Of a DNA stretch of 64,000 nt, positions 53,701 to 63,449 are shown in pieces (position 1 is the stretch's first letter; each line of letters begins with the position of its first letter). The notes beneath the pieces are model-generated. The model worked only from the letters and a program-made list of their open reading frames with translations. It searched no databases and was not told the DNA's origin. The DNA lies in NCBI GenBank assembly GCA_014727915.1, contig WJMO01000006.1:329882-393881 (forward strand), in the 5' to 3' direction. Source of the DNA: Candidatus Altarchaeales archaeon (GTDB taxonomy: Archaea > Altiarchaeota > Altiarchaeia > IMC4 > SCGC-AAA252-I15). The translations under genes were made by a program, and so were the position numbers.

Positions 53701-54987
53701 ATGGTAATCGTGAACAGGGATGAGTTAGCCGCCGGTGACCGGTTCAGGGAGGATGCATTGGACATTGTGGAGGCTGGTTTGAAGGCCTGCAAGGTCGAGA
53801 ACATAATGGGCTCCGTAGTGGAGGAGGACCGCATATGCGTGGAGGGTGTTGAGTACAGGGTCCAAGACTATGAGAGGGTTCATGTGGTGGGCTTCGGCAA
53901 GGCTTCAGGTTCCATGGCCTGCGAGCTTGAGAGTAGGTGGAGGGATAGGATAGCGGATGGCGTGGTCATATCCTATCCGAACCCGGGTTGCAGGGCCATA
54001 AGGGTTTTGGAGGGAACCCACCCCATGCAGTCTGAGGGGAACATCCGAGCCTCCGAGGAGCTGTTGGATATCGTCTCGAACGCGGGTGAGAGGGATCTCA
54101 TAGTATGCCTAATATCGGGTGGGGGTTCCGCGATGTTCACCAAGCCGGTGGCGGATATCGCATTGGAGGATCTTGTGAGGACGAACAGGCTGCTGCTGGA
54201 TTCGGGCGGAGACATAAACGAGATAAACGCGGTTCGAAAGCGCATTGACTATGTGAAGGGAGGGGGGCTGGCGAGGGCGTGCAATTGCAAGGTGGTCTCG
54301 CTCATCATCTCTGACGTGGTGGGTGACAGGTTGGATGTTATCGCGTCGGGGCCGACCGTGCGGGACAGCACGACATTCGAGGAAGCCATTGGGGTTTTGG
54401 AAAAATACGGGCTGGAGGACAGGGTTCCCAGGAGAGTATTGGAATGGCTTAGGGAGGGGGTGGAATCGGAGAGGGAAGACGGAGAAGGCTTTGAGCATGT
54501 GTCAAACCATGTGATAGGAGGTAACGGCACCGCCAGGAAGGCAGCAGCCGACTGTGCAGCCGAGCTGGGCTATGACGTTATCGACAGGGGAGAGTCGGAG
54601 GGGGAGGCCAGGGAGTTGGGTGGCGAGCATGCCCGGCGACTTGAAGGCTGCGGGAAGCGCACGATGCTTTTGTCCGGTGGCGAGACCACCGTCACAGTAA
54701 CTGGAACAGGCAAGGGGGGGAGGAACCAGGATTACGTGCTAGGATTCCTCGCCCAAGCCAAGACCCCTTTTGTCGTGTGCGCGGTGGACACCGACGGCAT
54801 AGACGGGTACACGGACGCAGCCGGCGCCCTAGCAGACCATAGAACGTTAGAGAACGGGTTGGACCCCAGGGAATACCTGAAGGACAATGACCCATATAAT
54901 TTCTTCAAACAGTCTAATTCTCTCGTTTTCACGGGAAAAACCGGCACTAACGTGAACGACCTGAGGGTTGCGATAAAACCGGGATGA
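53701..54987 (+). CDS. Glycerate kinase (DUF4147/MOFRL family)
   Basis: A 428-residue glycerate 2-kinase, which usually forms 2-phosphoglycerate. Recognisable parts: VHVVGFGKASGSMA (about 62-75), ISYPNPGCRAIRVLEGTHPMQSEGNIRAS, VCLISGGGSAMFTKP (about 136-150), the IREVN-like INEINAVRKRIDYVKGGGLA, and the MOFRL domain GGRNQDYVLGFLAQ with DTDGIDGYTDAAGALAD (about 360-376). I use the ATG at 53701; a GTG just before it is the longer alternative. The gene opens a plus-strand run of glycerate-related genes, which suggests it recycles glycerate released from glycosylglycerate. Confidence 0.92.
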   Translation: MVIVNRDELAAGDRFREDALDIVEAGLKACKVENIMGSVVEEDRICVEGVEYRVQDYERVHVVGFGKASGSMACELESRWRDRIADGVVISYPNPGCRAIRVLEGTHPMQSEGNIRASEELLDIVSNAGERDLIVCLISGGGSAMFTKPVADIALEDLVRTNRLLLDSGGDINEINAVRKRIDYVKGGGLARACNCKVVSLIISDVVGDRLDVIASGPTVRDSTTFEEAIGVLEKYGLEDRVPRRVLEWLREGVESEREDGEGFEHVSNHVIGGNGTARKAAADCAAELGYDVIDRGESEGEARELGGEHARRLEGCGKRTMLLSGGETTVTVTGTGKGGRNQDYVLGFLAQAKTPFVVCAVDTDGIDGYTDAAGALADHRTLENGLDPREYLKDNDPYNFFKQSNSLVFTGKTGTNVNDLRVAIKPG

Positions 54988-55045
54988 CTTATATATTATG
55001 AACTCATAACATCCATATAGACCTGATATAGTAACGTGGGTGGTT

Positions 55046-56488
55046 ATGTTGTTGACTCTTGACTACAAGTCGCGGCCCAGACTGCAGGCCAGGCACATAG
55101 AGACTCTGAAGCTGACGAAGACCATAGAGGACGAGTCAGGGGATCGTCCGATCATGATCTCCGTCGTCATACCCACGTTCAACAAGAAAGACCCCAAATA
55201 CAACCGGGCACTCTACAGGGTGCTATCAGAGTGCTGCCAGCTTGTGGACAAGGGAGTCATCGACGAGATAGTCATCGCCGAAGGCTCAAGATTGGAAGAT
55301 GGGAAACCGGACTACGAGTTCATGGAGTACATACTGGCCGTGGCCATGAAACACTGCCAGACGTTCAAGAACGAGGTCATGTTCGTGCAGAACATGCCGG
55401 AGGGCAGGCAGAAGGCCATGCAGGGCAGGTACGACTTCTGCGTCCGTCTGCTGAGCCAGGTCGACCCCAAAATGCACAAGGTCTTCCTCGACCATAGCAT
55501 ACTCACGAAGGACGAGCTCGAATTCCTCAAAGGCGGTAAAGGCGCTAACCTGTGGTTCAGCATACCCGTGACCTACGGGGACATAATATGCTTCGTGGAC
55601 TCGGACATCGTGTCGTTCAACGACAACTACGTCAAAGGCTTGATAATGCCCATAATGGAGAGGTGGGGTGAGAAGAATGACAGGGGATTCAGCTCTGGGG
55701 TCGTGTTCAACAAGGCGACGTACAAGAGGCGGCATAAGATAAGGAGAGGTTTCAAATTGGGTGGAAGGCTGTCAAGGCTCGCCGCCAAGCCGCTGTTCAT
55801 GGTGTTGGCGGAGAGGGGGATATTCAAGGGGCTTGACGGGCTGACATACCATTTCAGCGGGGAGTGCGCGTTCACACGCGACCTGGTGAACATGATACAG
55901 TTCAGCAACGGATACGACATAGAGACGAGTGTCCTATGCCAGCTGTGGAAGAACGCCGGGGTGGACATGATGTCCCAGACCGACCTCGGATATTTCAGGC
56001 ACCTCCCCGGACCTGAGGAGCACGCCACCAACATGCTGGGGGAGATAATGAAGGCACTCCACTATTGGATCCGAAGGTACGGGTTCGAGGATTCCATAGG
56101 GGACATCGACCAGCTGGTCAGGGACTATGAGGAAACTGCCGAGGGACTGCTGCCGGAGTATAAGAAGATGGCTGCGAAGAGCTCGGGCAAGATCAAGTAC
56201 CGGGAGGAGGAGATAATGGAGGACCGGGCTAGGATACAGAAGTACAAGAACATAATCAGGGAGGGTTTCCAGGCGCCGGAATCCTACGAGCCTAAGCTGC
56301 TTAAGCCCTGGGAGAGCATAAAGGACCAGATGAACCAGAAGAGGGGCTACAGTTATGTCAGCCTTAAGTCTACGCTGCAGCAGAGGGTTAACATGTTCAC
56401 CTCCGAGACAATACTGACGAAGATAAGGGTGCAGATCGACAGGACATCGGAGATAATCGAGGGCTACTGCGATTACATATTCTATTAA
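55046..56488 (+). CDS. Glucosyl-3-phosphoglycerate synthase-like glycosyltransferase (GT81)
   Basis: A 480-residue GT-A enzyme. Features match GpgS: SVVIPTFNKKD near the start, the metal-binding GDIICFVDSDI (about 172-182), RLSRLAAKPLF, FSGECAFTRDL and the late GYDIETSVLCQLWKNAG followed by DLGYFRHLPG, the counterpart of the active-site His region. It should transfer glucose from NDP-glucose to 3-phosphoglycerate. The C-terminal ~120 residues are a helical extension. The phosphatase gene starts at the next base. Mannose as donor cannot be excluded. ATG 55046 is preferred to GTG 55040. Confidence 0.82.
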   Translation: MLLTLDYKSRPRLQARHIETLKLTKTIEDESGDRPIMISVVIPTFNKKDPKYNRALYRVLSECCQLVDKGVIDEIVIAEGSRLEDGKPDYEFMEYILAVAMKHCQTFKNEVMFVQNMPEGRQKAMQGRYDFCVRLLSQVDPKMHKVFLDHSILTKDELEFLKGGKGANLWFSIPVTYGDIICFVDSDIVSFNDNYVKGLIMPIMERWGEKNDRGFSSGVVFNKATYKRRHKIRRGFKLGGRLSRLAAKPLFMVLAERGIFKGLDGLTYHFSGECAFTRDLVNMIQFSNGYDIETSVLCQLWKNAGVDMMSQTDLGYFRHLPGPEEHATNMLGEIMKALHYWIRRYGFEDSIGDIDQLVRDYEETAEGLLPEYKKMAAKSSGKIKYREEEIMEDRARIQKYKNIIREGFQAPESYEPKLLKPWESIKDQMNQKRGYSYVSLKSTLQQRVNMFTSETILTKIRVQIDRTSEIIEGYCDYIFY

Positions 56489-57265
56489 ATGGACCATATA
56501 GTCTACTCCGACCTTGATGGAACGCTCTTGGACGGGAGCTACTCATTCGAGGAGGCGAGATCCGCCCTGAACATGCTTAGGGAACGTTGTATACCCTTGG
56601 TGCTTTGCTCCAGCAAGACCAGGTCGGAGATCGAAGAATACAGGGGTAGGATGGGGTTGAACGATCCTTTCATCTCGGAGAACGGGTCTGCAATATACGT
56701 GCCAGACGGGACGTTCAGCTTCGACTTCGACTATGATGAGATTATAGGGGGACATAGGGTAATAGGCTTCGGACGCCGGAGCGGAGAGGTCAGGAGGAGG
56801 ATCGAGGAGATCAGGGAGGTTGAGGGTTTGGACTTCAAGACCTTCAACGACCTGACAGCCGAGGAACTTTCCGTCGAATCCGGGCTGCAAGTTGGCGAGG
56901 CCGTGCTCGCGAAGCAGCGGGAGTACAGCGAAGTCATACTTGGACTGGACGACAGGGAACGTGATATCCTGGAGGAAAATGGTTTGAATGTTGTGGGGGG
57001 TGGCAGGTACTTTTGCGTCTGCGAGAGCGACAAGGGAACCGCGGTTAAAACGCTTACCGGACTGTACAGGAGAGCACACCCTAACGTGAAGACCATCGGC
57101 TTGGGAGATTCCCGGAACGACGTTGGAATGCTGGAGGCCGTGGACATCCCGGTTCTCGTGCAGAAGCCCGACGGCTCATACGAGAACATGGGATTGGACG
57201 GCATAGTCAGGGCGGATGGTGTGGGGCCAGTAGGATGGGCTTCCGCATTGGATGAGATATTATAA
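56489..57265 (+). CDS. Glucosyl/mannosyl-3-phosphoglycerate phosphatase
   Basis: A 258-residue HAD type IIB phosphatase of the MpgP/GpgP family. Motif I YSDLDGTLLDG (about 5-15), motif II LCSSKTRSE (about 38-46), the family's SENGSAIYVPDG, and motif IV TIGLGDSRNDVGMLEAVD (about 191-208) are present. It removes phosphate from the product of the enzyme encoded directly upstream, with no gap between the genes, yielding glucosyl- or mannosylglycerate, a compatible solute. Confidence 0.9.
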   Translation: MDHIVYSDLDGTLLDGSYSFEEARSALNMLRERCIPLVLCSSKTRSEIEEYRGRMGLNDPFISENGSAIYVPDGTFSFDFDYDEIIGGHRVIGFGRRSGEVRRRIEEIREVEGLDFKTFNDLTAEELSVESGLQVGEAVLAKQREYSEVILGLDDRERDILEENGLNVVGGGRYFCVCESDKGTAVKTLTGLYRRAHPNVKTIGLGDSRNDVGMLEAVDIPVLVQKPDGSYENMGLDGIVRADGVGPVGWASALDEIL

Positions 57266-57292
57266 AACGCCATATTCCAAATCCATAAACGT

Positions 57293-58651
57293 ATGGAGAT
57301 AGAGCAGGTGGAGGTCTACTCCACGAGCGAGGAGTACCGGCGTCCCATCCCAACAGCTGTGGGAACCCACTACAGAAGGGACAACATACTGGTTAAGGTA
57401 ACAGCCACCGAAGACGGTGAAGAATACGGGGGGTGGGGTGAGGGGTCGCCTCTAATACCGGGATACTCTGGGGCTACTAGGAACCACATGGCAGACGACA
57501 TCGTGAAGAGGATCGCCCCCGACATACTGGGAGCGGAGGTGAACTCTGTCCAGGACATACTAGACCTAATAGGGAGGGTCAAGAGGAACAGGTACTACAT
57601 GATGTGCTCGTTGGCTCCCATCGACATCGCATTGTTCGACCTGCTCGGACAGGTAAACGCCACACCCACTTTCAACATAGTACGAGAGCACCTGGGACTC
57701 GAAAAATATGACGTCGAAGACCTTCCTCTGATGCCCGCTAACTTCACCGTCAGCAGGAACGCCACAGAGACGGACAACAGGATAGGCGAGATTCTGGAGG
57801 AGGCGGAAGAGTACGTGTCAAGGGGCTGCACTGTCATAAAGGTGAAGATAGGCATCTTCAAGGACAGCGACGTCGAGTCGCTTAGGAGGATACACGATCA
57901 CTTCCAGGGCAGGGACGTGACCTTGTTCGCGGACGGGAACCAGGCCTACGATTCGGTGAACGAGGTCTTCGACGTCCTGACCGAGATAGGCGACCTGATA
58001 GCCTGCCTGGAGCAGCCATTCCACAGGGACAAGACCCACATGTCCGCGGAGCTGAACCGGAGGACAAAGCATGTCCAGGGAATGCCATTGATCATAACCG
58101 ACGAGGGAACGTCATCCGTTGAGGAGTTGGAGAACGTGCTGTTGAGCGACGCTGCGGGCGGGTGCCTTCTGAAGATGGTCAGGAGCGGCGGCTTCCACTA
58201 CGGGATAAAAGCCGTTGGTCTGCTGGAGGGGAGGGATGACTTCAAGTTCGCGCCCTGCTCGATGACCGAGACGGGAATAGGCACGATAGCCAACATACAC
58301 TCGGCCCTCGCAATCTACGAGCACTGCCATCCCAGCCTGGGCTTCGGATTCGACGGACCCCTGCAGGTAATAGGGGACGAGTACAAGAACGGGAGGGACA
58401 CAATATTATACGAGAACCAGGAGAACGGGCTCTACACCAAGGACGCTAACGGCGTCTGGATATACGATCCAAGCCAGATAGTCGGTCTGGGAAGCGGACT
58501 AGGATTCGAAGCCAACTACCAGTACATCGAAGAGATAACCGAACATAAGGTAACACTATACCTCGACGAGGGAGACATGATAATGGAGGAGGACGGGGAA
58601 GTTAAGGTGATGGGGAAACAGAGGGACATATTGAAGTACCCGAGGTACTAG
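57293..58651 (+). CDS. Enolase-superfamily enzyme, muconate-lactonizing (MLE) subgroup
   Basis: A 452-residue (beta/alpha)7-beta barrel enzyme. Active-site features: YGGWGEGSPLIPGYSG in the capping domain, the K-x-K base in TVIKVKIGIF (about 179-188), metal ligands in LFADGNQAYD (Asp, about 210), LEQPF (Glu, about 241) and ITDEGTSS (Asp, about 267), then the second Lys in LLKMVRSGGFH (about 291) and APCSMTETGIG. This is the MLE/epimerase/OSBS arrangement. The C-terminal ~90 residues extend past the usual end. The gene lies 27 bp after the phosphatase and seems part of the glycosylglycerate locus, but no known step there needs such an enzyme; the substrate is unknown. Confidence 0.87.
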   Translation: MEIEQVEVYSTSEEYRRPIPTAVGTHYRRDNILVKVTATEDGEEYGGWGEGSPLIPGYSGATRNHMADDIVKRIAPDILGAEVNSVQDILDLIGRVKRNRYYMMCSLAPIDIALFDLLGQVNATPTFNIVREHLGLEKYDVEDLPLMPANFTVSRNATETDNRIGEILEEAEEYVSRGCTVIKVKIGIFKDSDVESLRRIHDHFQGRDVTLFADGNQAYDSVNEVFDVLTEIGDLIACLEQPFHRDKTHMSAELNRRTKHVQGMPLIITDEGTSSVEELENVLLSDAAGGCLLKMVRSGGFHYGIKAVGLLEGRDDFKFAPCSMTETGIGTIANIHSALAIYEHCHPSLGFGFDGPLQVIGDEYKNGRDTILYENQENGLYTKDANGVWIYDPSQIVGLGSGLGFEANYQYIEEITEHKVTLYLDEGDMIMEEDGEVKVMGKQRDILKYPRY

Positions 58652-58751
58652 CCACCAGTTAATAGACCGGTTTCGTGAATGAGAAGACATAGACGTAGAA
58701 CAGACAAAGGCACATACACTTTTATAAGCACAGTGTTCATACTCTACTGTT

Positions 58752-59993
58752 ATGGCCAAGGGTAAAAACGACATTGAGGACGTGGATATCGCGGTTATAA
58801 TATCAAGCAGGAACAACGCCCACACCATTGGATATGTGATGTACCAGGTAGCCACTGGGTTGGACAGGTACTTCCCAGACAGGAAGTCCGTGATAATCAA
58901 TGTGGACGGGAACAGCAACGACGGCACCCAGAAGGTGGTGAAAGCCATCAAACTACCCGTGCCCACTCTGACTGTGAAGGACCATCCCTGCCTCGGAGTC
59001 TGCGGGAAGGGAGCAGGGATCAAGACCGCCCTTGAGGTGGCCGACAGGATGGACGCGGATTGCGTGGCTCTGATCGACTCGGACCTGAGGAGCATAAACG
59101 AGGAATGGGTGAAGCTGCTGATAGAGCCGACCCTGTCAGGGAACTATGACTTCGTAGCACCCTACTACCTCCGCTACAAGTATGACGGCACAATAACCAA
59201 CTTCATCTCATACCCCATCGTCAGGTCCCTGTTCGGGAAGAGGGTGAGGCAGCCCATCGGCGGAGAGTTCGGGATGGGCAGGGAATGCTATAAGAAGATA
59301 CTCGCCCACAAACTCTGGGATAAGCTGGAGACCGCCCAGTTCGGCATAGACTCGTTCCTGACCTTCACCGCATTGGGGGAGAAGATGAAGATGTGCGAGG
59401 CCGTGTTGGGGGTGAAAGTGCACGACGTCAAAGACCCGTCCCTCCACCTCGCGCCCATGTTCCGCCAGGTGATAGGCAGCATACTCAACCTTGTGGAGGT
59501 GTATGGCAAGGATTGGATGGACCTCAGCGGCAGCGAACCGCTGCCGCGGATCAGGGGAAACATACGATTCGGACATCCTGAACCCTTCGACGTGGACACG
59601 AGGAACATGATGAACATCTTCCTCGGGGGTAGGGCACAGTACGCCAGCCTGTTGAAAGATATTCTGCCACAGGAACTTTACAGGCAGGTGGCGTCCATAC
59701 CGGACCTGTTCGAAGAGTTCATATTCGACGCTGAGCTCTGGGTCGAGATACTATCACACGTCATAATAGCATACTATTTCGTGCCGGAGGAGAAGAGAGA
59801 GGACGTTCTGAACGTCCTGCGGCACCTGTGGATGGGGAGGGTTGCCTACTACACCATAGAAACGAGGGACATGAGTAACCGTGAGGCGGAACACCTCACC
59901 GAAGAGCAGGCTCTCATATTCGAGGAGAGGAAGCCCCTGCTGATCGAGCTTTACAGCAAGATGAAGTCCGGGGCCAGCCAGGCCCGGCTATGA
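58752..59993 (+). CDS. Glycosyltransferase of the GT78/GT81 type (glycosylglycerate synthase-like)
   Basis: A 413-residue GT-A enzyme related to mannosyl/glucosylglycerate synthases: VIISSRNNAHTIGYVMYQV, GKGAGIKTALEVADRMDADCVALIDSDLRS (metal-binding DSD, about 113-115), QPIGGEFGMGRECYKKI (about 163-179) and WDKLETAQFGIDSFLTFTALG. The C-terminal third is helical. It may make glycosylglycerate in one step or add a second sugar. A strong TATA box (CTTTTATAAG, 58728-58737) precedes it, so it can be expressed apart from the upstream genes. It ends 6 bp from the convergent CBS gene. Confidence 0.83.
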   Translation: MAKGKNDIEDVDIAVIISSRNNAHTIGYVMYQVATGLDRYFPDRKSVIINVDGNSNDGTQKVVKAIKLPVPTLTVKDHPCLGVCGKGAGIKTALEVADRMDADCVALIDSDLRSINEEWVKLLIEPTLSGNYDFVAPYYLRYKYDGTITNFISYPIVRSLFGKRVRQPIGGEFGMGRECYKKILAHKLWDKLETAQFGIDSFLTFTALGEKMKMCEAVLGVKVHDVKDPSLHLAPMFRQVIGSILNLVEVYGKDWMDLSGSEPLPRIRGNIRFGHPEPFDVDTRNMMNIFLGGRAQYASLLKDILPQELYRQVASIPDLFEEFIFDAELWVEILSHVIIAYYFVPEEKREDVLNVLRHLWMGRVAYYTIETRDMSNREAEHLTEEQALIFEERKPLLIELYSKMKSGASQARL

Positions 59994-59999
59994 ACTGGG

Positions 60000-60413
60000 T
60001 CAGATGTCCTCTCCACCGTCTAAGCCTTCCACTATACTGGAAAGCTCCGACACCCAGACCTTTATCAGGTCCCGGAGGGATACTATGCCCACCAGATTCC
60101 CGCGGTCATCGACCACGGGCAGATGGCGGAAGTTGTTCTCCATCATGGTCTTCTTGACCGCGTTGATGTTATCGTCTTGGCCTATGGTTATGGGGTCCCG
60201 GGTCATGGCATCCGAGACCGTGGCCTTGGAGGGGTCCGTCTCGCCCGCTAAAGCACTTACAAGGTCTCGTTCGGTTATTATGCCGGTTGGCCTGCCGTCT
60301 TCGACTATCATCAGGGAGCTTATGCCATGGTCGTGCATCATCTTGGCAGCTTCCTGTAGGGACTCGCCGCCAGCGACCGTCAGGACGTTATCGGTCCAGT
60401 ATTTGCCTTCCAT
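60000..60413 (-). CDS. CBS-domain pair protein
   Basis: A 137-residue protein made of two CBS domains (about 5-60 and 70-130): GISSLMIVEDGRPTGIITERDLV and FRHLPVVDDRGNLVGIVSLRDLI show the paired G-I-(I/V)-x-x-x-D-L pattern. Such proteins bind adenine nucleotides or SAM and act as energy or metabolite sensors. No partner domain is fused. It faces alaS divergently with a 90-bp gap. Confidence 0.95.
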   Translation of the reverse strand: MEGKYWTDNVLTVAGGESLQEAAKMMHDHGISSLMIVEDGRPTGIITERDLVSALAGETDPSKATVSDAMTRDPITIGQDDNINAVKKTMMENNFRHLPVVDDRGNLVGIVSLRDLIKVWVSELSSIVEGLDGGEDI

Positions 60414-60502
60414 CTTGTATTACACCAATATATGACTGCTATTCACAAAATAAAAGCCGGGGCAGGAGCCCATTATTAAAATGTGCGGCCGTATATTATT
60501 CG

Positions 60503-63352
60503 ATGACCTTCGACTTCCGCGCCTTAAAGGCTGAGAAGAAGCCGGAATTCCACAGGAACTACCGGGACTACTATCCTGCAGAGAGCTTGGAGAGCGTTGG
60601 CTTCACAAGGAAGGTCTGCTCAAAGTGCGGCAGGGGCTTCTGGAGCGAGGTGGAGAGAGACTACTGTGACGAGCCCACATGCAGCGGAGGATACCGGTTC
60701 ATAGGCGAAAAGCTCACACGGAAGAGGTTCAGCTACAGGGAGGCATGGGACGAGTACGTGAAAACCTTCAAAAAATGGGATTACACGCCGATAAAAAGGT
60801 ATCCCGTCGTTTGCCGTTGGTATGAGGACCTGTACTTCGTCAATGCCGGCATAAACGACTTCCAACCCTACGTGGTCGCGGGGGAGGTGGAGCCGCCCGC
60901 GCCCGCCGTCTTGGAGCCTCAGTTCTGCCTCCGATTCCAGGACATGGACTCCGTCGGCGTCACCGGAAGGCACTATACCGGTTTCATAATGGTCGGCCAG
61001 CACACCTTCAACACACCCGACAGGCACGTGTACTTCAAAGACGAGGGCATACTGCAGATGCACGAATTCCTCACAGAAGGTTTGGGCATAAAATCCTCGG
61101 AGATATTCTACCACGAGGACGTCTGGGCTGGGGGAGGGAACTACGGACCCTCGATGGAGTTCTTCAGCCGAGGGCTGGAACTCGGCAACCAGGTGTACAT
61201 GCAATACGAGGTGCTGCCGGACGGCAGCAGCCGGGAGCTCAGGACGAAGGTCATAGACATGGGAGCGGGCCTTGAGCGTTGGAGCTGGTTCAGCCAGGGC
61301 AACCCAATGAGCTACGACAGCACCTTCCCAGAGGTCATGGACTACATATACAAGTCCGCGTCTTTCAAGTTCGACGAGAGTTTCATGGCCAGGTTCGGCT
61401 ACTACAGCGGGATGCTCGACATAGACGAGGTCGACGACATCGAATCCGTGTGGGGGGACATCGCCGCAGATCTCGGGTTGGAGTTGAGCGAGTTGAAGTC
61501 TAAGGTCTACGAGGCGCGAGCCCTGTACACGATAGCGGACCACACCCGAACCTTGCTCGTTGCCATACACGACGGTGCCCTGCCGTCGAACGTCGGGGGA
61601 GGGTACAACCTCAGGAACATACTACGGAGGTGCTGGTCCCTGAACGACGAATACAACCTTCAGATAGAATTGGAGGAGGTCTTCGAGAAGCACGTGGGAG
61701 AGTTCGGACGATGGTATACTGAGTTGAAGGATGTGGGAAGCCTCTATGACATAATAGCAGTCGAAAGGGAAAGATACAGGGAGACCGCGGAGAAAGGACG
61801 GAAGATCGTCGGGAAGGAGAGGGACATGACCGTCGAACGGATGGTCGAGCTCTACGACAGCCAGGGCATAACACCCGACCTCATACATGAGATGACCGGT
61901 GTTGATATCCCGGACAACTTCTACCGCCTGGTCGATGAAAGGCATGAGAAGATGAGGAAAGAGGAGGATAGGGCGGTTTTGGAGGTCCCGGAGGGAATCT
62001 CGCACACTGTCTTAGGATACTACGAGGACCAGGAGATAGTGGATTTCAAGGCCAGGGTGTTGTCCGTCTTCGACGACCATGTTATACTTGACAGGACATT
62101 CTTCTACCCTGAGGGAGGAGGGCAGGAGGCGGACAACGGAACCATCGCCGGCAGGAAAGTCAAGCACGTTCAGAAAGTTGGCAGGGTGGTAGTGCACGAC
62201 CTGGAGGACGTCAGAGGATTGAATCCGGGGGAGGAGGTCGAGTGCAGAGTAGACGACAAGCGAAGGATTCAGTTGATGCAGCACCACACCGCAACCCATA
62301 TAGTGAACGCGGCAGCGCGGAGGGTGTTGGGGCCTCACATATTCCAGGCGGGCGCCCACAAGAGCGAGAAGGTCTCAAGGCTGGACATCACACACTACAA
62401 GGCAGTAGAAGGTGCGGAACTGAAGGCTATCGAGGAGGAGGCCAACAGGATTGTAGGGGAATCGCGCCCCGTTACCGTATCATGTATGAGACGAAACGAC
62501 GCAGAGGAAAGATACGGGATGGGCATATACCAGGGCGGAGCCGTGCCCGGCACGGAGCTGAGGATAGTGAACGTAGAGGGCGTGGACGTGGAAGCCTGCG
62601 GCGGAACCCACCTAAAGAACACAGAGGATGTCGGCCACATCAAGATGCTGTCTGCGAAGAGGATACAGGACGGCGTGGTGCGGCTGGAATTCACGGCAGG
62701 GGGAGCTTCAGAGAAGGCAGCCGGGAAAGAGGAGGAATGGTACCGAGATTCGATATCCAATTTCACATTCAAAATCGAAGACCGCGGCTTCGATGTTGAG
62801 ATGCTAAAGGCGGCGGCCGCCGTGTTCAGCATAGAGCCGAGGAAACTGCCCCAGGCCATCGACCGCTTCACGAAGGAATGCGAGAGGGACCTGGAGGCGG
62901 TTGAGAAGATGGGGGGAGAGGGCATTAGAATCGAGGGAGCATCGGACATCCTCGATGCCAGCAGACAGCTATTCAACGCTTGGAAGACAAACCGGAAAGC
63001 GCTGGAGAAACTCCAGGGCGAAGCCGGCCGCGAAGTGGCAGAAGACATAGAGGCTAAGTTCAAAGACGCGGACATTGTGAGGCATATTACTTCCGGGTTG
63101 GGCGTTAAGGCATTGACTGAACTGGCGAACAAGGCCGTTGAGAAACAAGGCAGGCTTCTGATAGTATTGAACAATGCGGATGAGAAGGTGAACGTCGTCG
63201 TGGCCTCGAGCAGCGGACATAACGCGGCGGAGATATGCGAGAAGCTCAGCAGACAGCTGGGAGGCGGGGGACGGGGCAGAGCAACGCTGGCAATAGGCGG
63301 TGGAAAATCGGATAACGCGGAAAAAACCCTGGAAGAATTTGAGATAGGTTAG
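60503..63352 (+). CDS. alaS: Alanyl-tRNA synthetase, archaeal type
   Basis: A 949-residue class II synthetase charging tRNA-Ala. It has the archaeal N-terminal zinc-binding element (CSKCGRGFWSEVERDYCDEPTC, about 30-51), the catalytic domain with FQDMD and GAGLERWSW, the editing domain with the HHTATHIVNAAARRVLG zinc motif (about 594-610) and CGGTHLKNT (about 700-708), and a C-terminal DHHA1/C-Ala domain with GGGGRGRATLAIGGG. The start at 60503 is set by the conserved N terminus and a TATA-like TTATTAAAA about 25 bp upstream; the open frame extends further up to 60287 through the divergent CBS gene. The cognate tRNA gene at 13310-13460 has the required G3:U70. Confidence 0.97.
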   Translation: MTFDFRALKAEKKPEFHRNYRDYYPAESLESVGFTRKVCSKCGRGFWSEVERDYCDEPTCSGGYRFIGEKLTRKRFSYREAWDEYVKTFKKWDYTPIKRYPVVCRWYEDLYFVNAGINDFQPYVVAGEVEPPAPAVLEPQFCLRFQDMDSVGVTGRHYTGFIMVGQHTFNTPDRHVYFKDEGILQMHEFLTEGLGIKSSEIFYHEDVWAGGGNYGPSMEFFSRGLELGNQVYMQYEVLPDGSSRELRTKVIDMGAGLERWSWFSQGNPMSYDSTFPEVMDYIYKSASFKFDESFMARFGYYSGMLDIDEVDDIESVWGDIAADLGLELSELKSKVYEARALYTIADHTRTLLVAIHDGALPSNVGGGYNLRNILRRCWSLNDEYNLQIELEEVFEKHVGEFGRWYTELKDVGSLYDIIAVERERYRETAEKGRKIVGKERDMTVERMVELYDSQGITPDLIHEMTGVDIPDNFYRLVDERHEKMRKEEDRAVLEVPEGISHTVLGYYEDQEIVDFKARVLSVFDDHVILDRTFFYPEGGGQEADNGTIAGRKVKHVQKVGRVVVHDLEDVRGLNPGEEVECRVDDKRRIQLMQHHTATHIVNAAARRVLGPHIFQAGAHKSEKVSRLDITHYKAVEGAELKAIEEEANRIVGESRPVTVSCMRRNDAEERYGMGIYQGGAVPGTELRIVNVEGVDVEACGGTHLKNTEDVGHIKMLSAKRIQDGVVRLEFTAGGASEKAAGKEEEWYRDSISNFTFKIEDRGFDVEMLKAAAAVFSIEPRKLPQAIDRFTKECERDLEAVEKMGGEGIRIEGASDILDASRQLFNAWKTNRKALEKLQGEAGREVAEDIEAKFKDADIVRHITSGLGVKALTELANKAVEKQGRLLIVLNNADEKVNVVVASSSGHNAAEICEKLSRQLGGGGRGRATLAIGGGKSDNAEKTLEEFEIG

Positions 63353-63449
63353 GTGAGGGGGTCTTTTTGTAATGCGCCAGCACACATGTGAAAGCCCATT
63401 CTTATATGGAAAATGGTTATATTAAGTATTCCGGGCGGGCGGGCTTAAT

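Noticed and set aside
60287-60502. Upstream extension of AlaRS by 72 codons
   Set aside because: It runs through the divergent CBS gene and the promoter; homologous AlaRS starts correspond to 60503.
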